The notes beneath the pieces are model-generated. The model had not been told where the DNA came from and searched no databases. It worked only from the letters and a program-made list of their open reading frames with translations. Of a stretch of DNA of 11,663 nt, positions 5,046-11,663 are shown piece after piece. This DNA comes from Acholeplasmatales bacterium DTU056 (GTDB lineage Bacteria; Bacillota_I; Bacilli_A; ML615J-28; CAG-698), in contig LFRX01000041.1 of the NCBI GenBank assembly GCA_001512985.1, forward strand, positions 12,507 to 24,169, read 5' to 3'. A program made the translations under genes and the position numbers. How positions within the stretch are numbered: the first letter of the stretch is position 1; every line of letters starts with the position of its first letter.

Positions 5046-7874
5046 TTAACTATTTTTAGCCAGTAATTTTGGTTTTAAGTATTGTCCAGTATATGATTTT
5101 TCACAGTTAATAATTTCTTCAGGAGTTCCTTCAAAAATTATTTCTCCACCACGATTACCACCTTCTGGACCTAAATCGATAATGTGATCAGCAACTTTAA
5201 TAACATCTAAGTTATGTTCAATAATTACTACGGTAGCACCAGCATCAACGATATAATCAATTACATTTAGCAATCGAGCAATATCATCAGTATGAAGACC
5301 AGTAGTTGGCTCATCTAAAATATATAATGTTTTATCAGTAATTCGACGGTGCAACTCACTAGCTAATTTTACTCGTTGGGCTTCTCCACCCGATAAGGTT
5401 GGAGCACTTTGACCCAATTTAATATATCCTAACCCAACACGTTGAATTACTTCTAAACGATGTTTAATAGTCGGTATATTATCAAAAAACTCAACTGCTT
5501 CATCAACCGTCATTTCTAATACATCCGCAATCGTTTTTCCTTTATATTTAATTTCTAATGTTTCACGATTATATCGTTTTCCATGACAAGTTTCACACGT
5601 AATATATACATCAGGTAAGAAATTCATTTGGATACGTTGAACACCATCACCACCACACGCCTCACATCTTCCACCTTTAACATTGAAAGAAAATCTTCCT
5701 TTATCATATCCGCGCATTTTAGCATCAACAGTCTGAGCAAATAATTCTCGAATAAAATCAAATACTCCAGTATAAGTGGCTGGGTTACTGCGCGGTGTGC
5801 GACCGATAGGTGATTGATCAATTTCAATTACTCTTTCAATATTTTCAACACCTAAAATATCATCGCATTTTCCTGGAATTATTTTAGAACGATATATCTT
5901 TTTCATTAAATTTTTATATAAGACTTCATTAACTAATGTACTTTTACCGCTTCCACTAACCCCTGTAATTACTGTTAATTTACCAAGTGGGATTTTCACA
6001 GTAATATTTTTCAAGTTATTTTCTGAAGCATTAACAATGGTTAAAAATTTTCCATTACCTGGACGGCGTTTCTCAGGAACTGGAATTTGTAATTTACCGG
6101 ATAAATATTGACCTGTAAGAGAATTAGGATTATTCATTACTTCTTCAGGTGTTCCAGCCGCTACAATCTCTCCTCCATGAACACCCGCTCTTGGTCCAAC
6201 ATCAATTAAATAATCCGATTTTAACATCATCTCTTCATCATGTTCTACAACAATCAACGTATTTCCTAAATCTCGCATTTCCTTTAAAGCATTAATCAAA
6301 CGATCATTGTCTCGTTGATGAAGACCTATGGATGGTTCATCTAAAACATATAATACACCAGTAAGTCTCGAACCTATTTGAGTAGCAAGCCTAATGCGTT
6401 GTAATTCTCCTCCTGATAATGTTCCACTTGAACGATTTAAAGTTAAATAGTCAAGTCCTACATTATTTAAAAATTGTAATCTTTCTTTAATTTCATTTAA
6501 GATTAATTGAGCAATTTTACGATCACGGTCAGACAATTGCAAATTATTTAAATAATCGATTATTTCTACAACTGTCAAACTACATAATTCATCAATATTT
6601 AAATTTCCAACTCTTACTGATAAAGCTTCGCGAGATAATCTTTTGCCATTACATTTTGGACAAACAATATCAACCATATATGAACCGTAATATTCCCGAG
6701 CATAATTAGAAGTCGTTTCATGATAACGGCGGTTGATTAGTGTAGCAATTCCTTCAATATATTCAGTTTTACGATATGTCCGATTTCCTCTAGTCGTTAT
6801 CTCATAAGTTATCATATCCGGAGAGCCAACCATAATAATATGTTTATGTTCTTCAGGTAAATCTTGATACGGTAAATCTAAGTCAATATTATAATGTTCA
6901 GCTAGTTTTTCGAAAACTTGCCATTCGATATTTTCCGTATCAACAATGTTTTTTAAGTATTTAATTGCTCCCTCGCGAATAGATTTTTCAGGATTTGTAA
7001 CTAGTAATTCTTCCGAAACTTGTTGTAAAACACCTAGTCCATTACACAAATCGCATGCCCCAAATGGAGAGTTAAAAGAAAATAAACGCGGTTCTAATTT
7101 TGGAATTGAGAAGTTGCAATGTGGACAGGCAAGGTGTTCGCTAAAAATTTGTTCTTCATCATTAATACTAATGATTACTTTGCCGTCGCCTAATTTTAAG
7201 GCAGTCTCAATTGATGAATAAAGACGAGACATATTTTCTTTACGAAGACGCAAACGATCGACTACAACTTCAATATTATGTGTTTTATTTTTATCTAACG
7301 CAATATTATCCGTTAATTCCACAATCTCCCCATTAATACGGACCCTGATATATCCTTCTTTGCGAAGATGGTCGAACACTTTTTCATGTGTTCCTTTTCG
7401 TCCATACACTACCGGACTTAAAACAATTATTCGCGAATCTTCAGGATATTCAAATATTTTATCTGTTATTTGATCAACTGTTTGTGCTGTAATTTCAATA
7501 TTATGTTCTGGACAATATGCCCGACCGATACGGGCATATAGCAAACGTAAATAATCATAAATTTCAGTTACTGTTCCCACAGTGGATCGTGGATTATTAT
7601 GAGTTGTTTTTTGATCGATTGAAATTGCTGGTGAAAGACCTTCAATCGAATCAACGTCAGGTTTTTCAATATTACCTAAAAATTGACGGGCGTATGCGGA
7701 AATGCTTTCGACATATTTTCTCTGCCCTTCCGCATATATCGTATCAAACGCTAGCGATGTTTTTCCGCTACCTGATACGCCAGTCATAACAACCAATTTT
7801 TCTTTTGGGATTTTAATATTTATATTTTTTAAATTATTTTCGCGTGCACCTTTGACTTCAATATATTTTTGCAT
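5046..7874 (-). CDS. uvrA: Excinuclease ABC subunit A
   Basis: Damage-recognition ATPase of nucleotide excision repair, acting as a dimer with UvrB. The 942 residues match the usual length. Seen, numbered from the ATG at 7874: first Walker A GVSGSGKT at 32-39; first zinc module with Cys250, 253, 274 and 277; first ABC signature LSGGE at 486-490 and Walker B LYVLDEP at 508-514; second Walker A GVSGSGKS at 638-645; second zinc module with Cys736, 739, 760 and 763; second LSGGEAQ at 827-833 and LYILDEP at 850-856. A GTG at 7886 would add four residues, but the GTGGTGAG stretch there serves better as a ribosome site for the ATG, and that start gives the family-typical N-terminus. ligA ends one base upstream (TAA-T-ATG), so translation is likely coupled. 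The usual partner uvrB is not adjacent, and I see no LexA-type box. Confidence 0.98.
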   Translation of the reverse strand: MQKYIEVKGARENNLKNINIKIPKEKLVVMTGVSGSGKTSLAFDTIYAEGQRKYVESISAYARQFLGNIEKPDVDSIEGLSPAISIDQKTTHNNPRSTVGTVTEIYDYLRLLYARIGRAYCPEHNIEITAQTVDQITDKIFEYPEDSRIIVLSPVVYGRKGTHEKVFDHLRKEGYIRVRINGEIVELTDNIALDKNKTHNIEVVVDRLRLRKENMSRLYSSIETALKLGDGKVIISINDEEQIFSEHLACPHCNFSIPKLEPRLFSFNSPFGACDLCNGLGVLQQVSEELLVTNPEKSIREGAIKYLKNIVDTENIEWQVFEKLAEHYNIDLDLPYQDLPEEHKHIIMVGSPDMITYEITTRGNRTYRKTEYIEGIATLINRRYHETTSNYAREYYGSYMVDIVCPKCNGKRLSREALSVRVGNLNIDELCSLTVVEIIDYLNNLQLSDRDRKIAQLILNEIKERLQFLNNVGLDYLTLNRSSGTLSGGELQRIRLATQIGSRLTGVLYVLDEPSIGLHQRDNDRLINALKEMRDLGNTLIVVEHDEEMMLKSDYLIDVGPRAGVHGGEIVAAGTPEEVMNNPNSLTGQYLSGKLQIPVPEKRRPGNGKFLTIVNASENNLKNITVKIPLGKLTVITGVSGSGKSTLVNEVLYKNLMKKIYRSKIIPGKCDDILGVENIERVIEIDQSPIGRTPRSNPATYTGVFDFIRELFAQTVDAKMRGYDKGRFSFNVKGGRCEACGGDGVQRIQMNFLPDVYITCETCHGKRYNRETLEIKYKGKTIADVLEMTVDEAVEFFDNIPTIKHRLEVIQRVGLGYIKLGQSAPTLSGGEAQRVKLASELHRRITDKTLYILDEPTTGLHTDDIARLLNVIDYIVDAGATVVIIEHNLDVIKVADHIIDLGPEGGNRGGEIIFEGTPEEIINCEKSYTGQYLKPKLLAKNS

Positions 7875-7875
7875 A

Positions 7876-9858
7876 TTACTCACCACTAATTAATTGCCTA
7901 AACTCTTCTTCATTGATAATTTTAATGCCTAATTCTTGGGCTTTTATTAACTTGCTACCAGCATCTTCACCCGCAACAACAAACGAAGTTTTTTTACTGA
8001 CGGAACCGGCTGCTTTACCACCGTATTTTTCAATTATATCATTAATTTCATCGCGGGTATAGTGAACTAATTTGCCAGTAACAACTATTGTTTGTCCAGC
8101 AAATATTTGCTTAAATTCCTCAGCACTCTCGACAACCGGATTAATTCCTAAACTTATCAATTCATCAATTAAATCTTGATTTTTACTTAGGAAATCTTCA
8201 ATACTTTGGGCAATTTGTGGTCCGATTTCATCAATTTGAATAAAATCCTCAAACTTTTTAGTGCGTAAATTTTCTAATGATTTAAATTTATTTGCTAAGA
8301 TTTTGGATACTTTCGAACCAACTAATTTAATACCAAGTCCGGTAATCAAACGGTCAAGCGGATTATTTTTAGATACCTCAATTGCATCTAAAATACTATC
8401 AACACTTTTTTCTCCTAAACGATCAATTTGGATTAATTCCTCTCGATAATTTTTAAGTCGATATATATCAGTTATTTTACGAACATAACCTTTTTCATAT
8501 AAAAGAGTTAATAATTTTTCTCCAAGTCCGTCAATATCCATCGCTGGACGTGATGCAAAATAAATGATACTTGCTAAAATACGTCCTTCACATTGCTCGT
8601 TTAAACAATAGTAAGCTGCTTCATCTTCTTTACGAACTAATGGTTGCCCACATGAAGGACAGTTTTTTATCATTTCAAATGGTTTTAATTTTGAATCACG
8701 TTTGGTAAAATCAACTCGCACAACTTCTGGAATAATTTCTCCAGCTTTGCGAACAACAACATAATCACCAACGCGAATGTCACGTTCTTTAATAAAATCT
8801 TCATTATTTAAAGTAGCTTTTTGAACTACAGAACCATCAATTAAAACCGGCTCTAAAATCGCTAATGGATTAACTTTTCCGGTTCGTCCCGTATTAAACT
8901 GAATTTCTAGTAATTTTGTCACTACTTCTTCCGGTGGGAATTTGTAGGCTATCGCCCATCGAGGAGTCTTAGCAGTAAAACCTAATTTTTTTTGATACTC
9001 AAATTCATTAACTTTAATTACAATTCCATCAGTTTCAAAGTCTAGATTATGACGATTGTCATGCCAATATTCAATATAATCAAATACTTCTTGAATTGTT
9101 TTACAATGACGATAAGTTGGACAAACATTAAACCCTAATTTTTCTAAAAATTTTAAAGCTTCATATTGTGTGGATATATTATATTGTTCAGCATTTACTA
9201 AGATATAATTAAAAATATCTAAGTTACGACTTTTTGTTATACTTGGATCTAATTGGCGTAAACTTCCCCCTGCCGCATTCCTAGGATTTTTAAATAATTC
9301 CTCTCCACTTGCTTTTCGTTCTTCATTTAGTCGGTTAAAAACATCTTTACGCATATAAACTTCGCCACGAACTTCTAAATTATATTTTTCTTTTAGTTTC
9401 AAAGGCAAAGTTTTAATAGTTTTCATATTTAAAGTTATATTTTCGCCAACAACCCCATCACCACGAGTAGCTCCTAAAACAAATTCTCCATTTTCGTAAT
9501 GGGCGGTGCTGGCAATACCATCTATTTTCAATTCGCAAACATAAGTAGGAGTAATTCCCGTTTTAATAATACGATTATGGAAATCTAATACTTCTTGATA
9601 GCTAAAAGCATTCGTCAAAGATAACATTGGCTCTTTGTGTTGAACTTTTTTAAATTCGGTTTGAGCAGCGCCCCCAACTCGCTGAGTAGGTGAATCTGGT
9701 AAAATATCTTCAGGATATAAACGTTCTAATTCCTCTAGTTCACGTAATAACATATCATATTCAAAGTCACTAACGCTTGGACTATCAAGAACATAATATT
9801 CATAATTATATCGGTTTAATAGTTCAACAAGTTCTTTCATACGTTGCTTATGATCCAC
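7876..9858 (-). CDS. ligA: NAD+-dependent DNA ligase
   Basis: Seals nicks in replication and repair using NAD+. From the proposed GTG at 9858 the protein has 660 residues, close to the family norm. Domains in order: the Ia NMN-binding domain with YNYEYYVLD and SDFEYD (about 1-60); the adenylation domain with KIDG, Lys111 being the AMP-accepting lysine, followed by GATRGDG; an OB fold to about 395; a Cys4 zinc finger (Cys400, 403, 418, 423); helix-hairpin-helix repeats (about 440-560, with DIDGLGEK and GLGIKLVG); and a C-terminal BRCT domain (about 585-660). The frame also opens with a GTG at 9867, but GAGGTGA at 9864-9870 is a near-perfect ribosome site five bases from the second GTG, whereas nothing precedes the first. 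pcrA lies upstream, a conserved Bacillota pairing, and uvrA follows after one base. Confidence 0.97.
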   Translation of the reverse strand: MDHKQRMKELVELLNRYNYEYYVLDSPSVSDFEYDMLLRELEELERLYPEDILPDSPTQRVGGAAQTEFKKVQHKEPMLSLTNAFSYQEVLDFHNRIIKTGITPTYVCELKIDGIASTAHYENGEFVLGATRGDGVVGENITLNMKTIKTLPLKLKEKYNLEVRGEVYMRKDVFNRLNEERKASGEELFKNPRNAAGGSLRQLDPSITKSRNLDIFNYILVNAEQYNISTQYEALKFLEKLGFNVCPTYRHCKTIQEVFDYIEYWHDNRHNLDFETDGIVIKVNEFEYQKKLGFTAKTPRWAIAYKFPPEEVVTKLLEIQFNTGRTGKVNPLAILEPVLIDGSVVQKATLNNEDFIKERDIRVGDYVVVRKAGEIIPEVVRVDFTKRDSKLKPFEMIKNCPSCGQPLVRKEDEAAYYCLNEQCEGRILASIIYFASRPAMDIDGLGEKLLTLLYEKGYVRKITDIYRLKNYREELIQIDRLGEKSVDSILDAIEVSKNNPLDRLITGLGIKLVGSKVSKILANKFKSLENLRTKKFEDFIQIDEIGPQIAQSIEDFLSKNQDLIDELISLGINPVVESAEEFKQIFAGQTIVVTGKLVHYTRDEINDIIEKYGGKAAGSVSKKTSFVVAGEDAGSKLIKAQELGIKIINEEEFRQLISGE

Positions 9859-9863
9859 ACTAT

Positions 9864-9870
9864 TCACCTC
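9864..9870 (-). promoter_or_regulatory. Ribosome binding site deciding the ligA start
   Basis: On the minus strand the sequence is GAGGTGA, matching the canonical GGAGGTGA core, five bases before the GTG at 9858. The first GTG of the frame (9867) lies inside this site, so it is unlikely to be the start used. The bases further upstream (TTTTTTGTC) offer no alternative site. Confidence 0.75.
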
Positions 9871-9891
9871 GACAAAAAACTTCTATATTTT

Positions 9892-9900
9892 ATTATACCA
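9892..9900 (-). promoter_or_regulatory. Extended -10 promoter for ligA-uvrA
   Basis: The minus strand reads TGGTATAAT, a consensus -10 hexamer with the TG extension. The best -35 candidate is ATGAAA at 9914-9919 (four of six, 16-bp spacer), so recognition would rest mainly on the extended -10. Transcription would start near 9885, leaving about 27 bases to the proposed ligA GTG, with the ribosome site well placed. It lies just behind the pcrA terminator, consistent with a new transcription unit. Found by eye. Confidence 0.7.
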
Positions 9901-9945
9901 TAAATAGTTAATTTTTCATAAAAAAACATTTAGAATCTTACAAAC

Positions 9946-9973
9946 AAAAAAGGGACTAATTTGTCCCTTTTTT
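9946..9973 (-). terminator. Intrinsic terminator overlapping the pcrA stop
   Basis: Read on the minus strand, an A-run and GGGAC pair with GTCCC and a run of six T around a six-base loop, AAATTA: five GC-containing or strong pairs plus six A-T pairs. The first arm encodes the last pcrA residues (KKGT). The TAG stop (9956-9958) starts in the loop and ends on the first base of the second arm. The T-run after GTCCC is the expected release tract. The symmetric A and T runs mean it could also work on the other strand, but no plus-strand gene approaches. Confidence 0.8.
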
Positions 9974-11663
9974 TTCAAGTTTTGTAATCGATGGATGGGT
10001 CAAATCAAATTTAGCAACTTTTTGATCTTTTACAAATACTACAAACCCAATTTGATTGTTAATACCAACAATCGTTCCTTCGCCATACACTTTATGAAGT
10101 ATTTTATCGCCAACTTTATAATCAGTGTCATTTCTAATGGTTGTTTGTTTAACTTTTACTTCTACTTCTTTAGTTTTTCCCTCTTTTTCTTCCTCATCTA
10201 ACCAGTCATTTTGGAAATGTTTTAACCCTCTTGCGAATTCTAAAACAAATCGCGATGGACGATAAATATTAGTATAACCGTATAATAATCGTTCTCGAGC
10301 ACTAGTTAAATATAGTTTTTCTTTGGCTCTAGTCATACCAACATAGGCTACTCTTCGTTCTTCTTCTAACGCTTCATCATCGTCCATACTACCATAACTT
10401 GGGAAAACTCCTTCATCAAGGCCAACGAAAAAGACATAGCGAAATTCTAGACCTTTTGCGGAATGGACGGTAGTTAAGGTTACGGCATCTTTCGGGTCTT
10501 TATGAAGAGGTGTTTGTTCTTCGGATAACATTGCTTCATCAAAAGCAGCCTGTAATTTTTCCCGTGAAGTAGCAATTTGTCCATCATTATCTAGTTGGTG
10601 AAGAATACTTTTAAATTCCATTAAGTTGGTAATTCGTTCTTCTGTATCTTCCTCTTCAATTAACATTTGTAAATATCCAGTTTTATCTAAAACTTCATCA
10701 TAAAAGTCTACTAAACTTAACTCATCCAATTTTTGGCTTAATTCTTCAATCATTGTTTTAAAATCAGCTAATGCTCTATAACGAGCTGGAGAGATTTTAT
10801 CTTTAACTTTTTCAATAGTTTTAAATAAATCTTTTTCTTCTAATAAAAGTTTGTCAATTTCTACTAAAGTTTTATCGCCAATTCCACGTCTAGGGACATT
10901 GATGATTCGTTTAAAACTAAATATATCATTATGATCAATAATTAAACTTAAATAACAAACAATATCTTTAATTTCTTTACGACGCAAATATGATACGCCG
11001 CCATAAATACGATAAGGTATATTTTCTTGAATTAACCGAAGTTCAAAGTTTCTTAACAATGGAGTACTGCGATAAATAATTGCAAAATCATTGTAAGATT
11101 TACAATCTTTATATAAACGGACTATTTCCCCAACTACAAAATCAGCTTCTTCTAAATGATTACGTAATTGACGTATAATGCAATCTTCGTTAGTTCCTGG
11201 ATTATTTGACCATAGTTTAGTATCTTCACGATTTACATTATTTTTAATAAGGCTATTACAACCATCAAGAATAACTTGTGTTGAACGATAGTTTTGAGTT
11301 AAATAAAATTGTTTATGGTCAGGAAAATCTATTCGGAATTTTTTTATATTAGTATAATCGGCGCCGCGAAAAGCATAAATACTTTGATCATCGTCACCAA
11401 CAACAAATAGATTTCGTGACTTTTCCGCAAGTAACTTTAAAATATTATACTGAATCATATTTGTATCTTGAAATTCATCTACTAAGATATAAGTATATCT
11501 TTGCTGGTATTTTGACAAAACCTTTGGAAAAGAAGTAAATAATTCATATGTCTTTAATAACAAATCATCAAAGTCTAATAAATTATTTGATTGCATATAT
11601 AATTCATATGCATCATATATTTGTAAATCTTGGGGGTGTTGCGGTTTAATATTGTGTGATTTA
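9956..11663 (-). CDS. pcrA: ATP-dependent DNA helicase PcrA (5' end cut by window edge)
   Basis: Superfamily 1 UvrD/PcrA helicase, a 3'-5' translocase in replication restart and repair that also contacts RNA polymerase. The frame continues past the Met at 11596 to the window edge, giving 568 visible residues; that Met is internal. The N-terminal part with the Q motif and Walker A is outside. Seen, numbered from the first visible residue: LDFDDLL near 28-34, motif II VDEFQD at 61-66, motif III GDDDQSIY at 89-96, motif IV YLTQNYRST at 120-128, motif V TTVHSAKGLEF at 397-407, motif VI RVAYVGMTRAKE at 437-448, and a C-terminal Tudor-like domain at about 513-568 (YKVGDKILHKVYGEG), the part tied to polymerase binding in Bacillus-type PcrA. 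The Tudor-like tail and the ligA neighbour favour PcrA over Rep. The stop lies within a terminator hairpin. Confidence 0.96.
   Translation of the reverse strand, partial: KSHNIKPQHPQDLQIYDAYELYMQSNNLLDFDDLLLKTYELFTSFPKVLSKYQQRYTYILVDEFQDTNMIQYNILKLLAEKSRNLFVVGDDDQSIYAFRGADYTNIKKFRIDFPDHKQFYLTQNYRSTQVILDGCNSLIKNNVNREDTKLWSNNPGTNEDCIIRQLRNHLEEADFVVGEIVRLYKDCKSYNDFAIIYRSTPLLRNFELRLIQENIPYRIYGGVSYLRRKEIKDIVCYLSLIIDHNDIFSFKRIINVPRRGIGDKTLVEIDKLLLEEKDLFKTIEKVKDKISPARYRALADFKTMIEELSQKLDELSLVDFYDEVLDKTGYLQMLIEEEDTEERITNLMEFKSILHQLDNDGQIATSREKLQAAFDEAMLSEEQTPLHKDPKDAVTLTTVHSAKGLEFRYVFFVGLDEGVFPSYGSMDDDEALEEERRVAYVGMTRAKEKLYLTSARERLLYGYTNIYRPSRFVLEFARGLKHFQNDWLDEEEKEGKTKEVEVKVKQTTIRNDTDYKVGDKILHKVYGEGTIVGINNQIGFVVFVKDQKVAKFDLTHPSITKLEKKGTN

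Noticed and set aside
5030..5062. Repeated TAGTTAA motif around the uvrA stop, considered as an operator or terminator
   Set aside because: Two seven-base AT-rich direct repeats are expected by chance here; they form no stable hairpin with a T-run.
5624..5827. A 67-codon minus-strand frame inside uvrA
   Set aside because: It lies out of frame within the second zinc-module region of uvrA, with no independent ribosome site or recognisable domain.
6946..7893. Plus-strand open frames opposite uvrA, such as 7517-7789 and 7702-7893
   Set aside because: They are antisense to conserved uvrA domains; their composition is that of reverse-complemented coding sequence and no start signal is seen.
9868..9955. 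Search for a LexA/SOS box or a riboswitch in the pcrA-ligA gap
   Set aside because: No GAAC-N4-GTTC-like palindrome is visible, and once the terminator and promoter are accounted for, the leader of about 27 bases is too short for a riboswitch.
11594..11596. Met at 11596 as the true start of the helicase
   Set aside because: The frame stays open upstream to the window edge, the upstream residues continue the helicase, and Walker A has not yet appeared, so the gene is truncated by the window and not short.

Overview
This window is an AT-rich, densely packed stretch of ordinary bacterial chromosome. It holds ten protein genes, all on the minus strand, so transcription runs from high to low coordinates. 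The gene content points to the phylum Bacillota: HPr kinase/phosphorylase, PpaX, WhiA, PcrA and NAD+-dependent LigA. Low GC and many A/T-ending codons suggest the Erysipelotrichia, Turicibacter, Haloplasma or Acholeplasma side of the Bacilli; this placement is an inference. The genetic code is the standard bacterial one: tryptophans are TGG where checked, and TGA ends ppaX.

Right part (11663 to about 5046), DNA repair and replication: the 3' part of pcrA enters from the right edge and ends in an intrinsic terminator whose loop contains the stop codon. An 88-bp gap follows with an extended -10 promoter. Then come ligA and uvrA, one base apart. Helicase, ligase and damage-recognition ATPase are therefore consecutive.

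Left part (about 5012 to 1), envelope and carbon-regulation operon: a 52-bp gap carries a second extended -10 promoter. It is followed by a VanZ-family membrane protein, an unrecognised four-helix membrane protein, hprK, lgt, ppaX, trxB and the 5' part of whiA, which leaves through the left edge. Junctions here are one-base overlaps, short gaps, or overlaps of 8 and 67 bp, which suggests one translationally coupled transcript. HprK phosphorylates HPr on serine and removes the phosphate by phosphorolysis, releasing pyrophosphate. PpaX can hydrolyse that pyrophosphate, so hprK and ppaX are functional partners. Lgt lipidates prolipoproteins, TrxB keeps thioredoxin reduced, and WhiA is a DNA-binding protein linked to division and chromosome segregation.

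The order uvrA - small membrane genes - hprK - lgt - ppaX - trxB - whiA resembles a compacted version of the Bacillus chromosome backbone, without rapZ and glmR between trxB and whiA. I see no mobile element, CRISPR array, RNA gene, prophage or defence system, and no non-coding stretch over 300 bases. I found no convincing new biological system. The items most worth a second look are the unusual HprK P-loop, the long vanZ/membrane-gene overlap, and the unidentified membrane protein.
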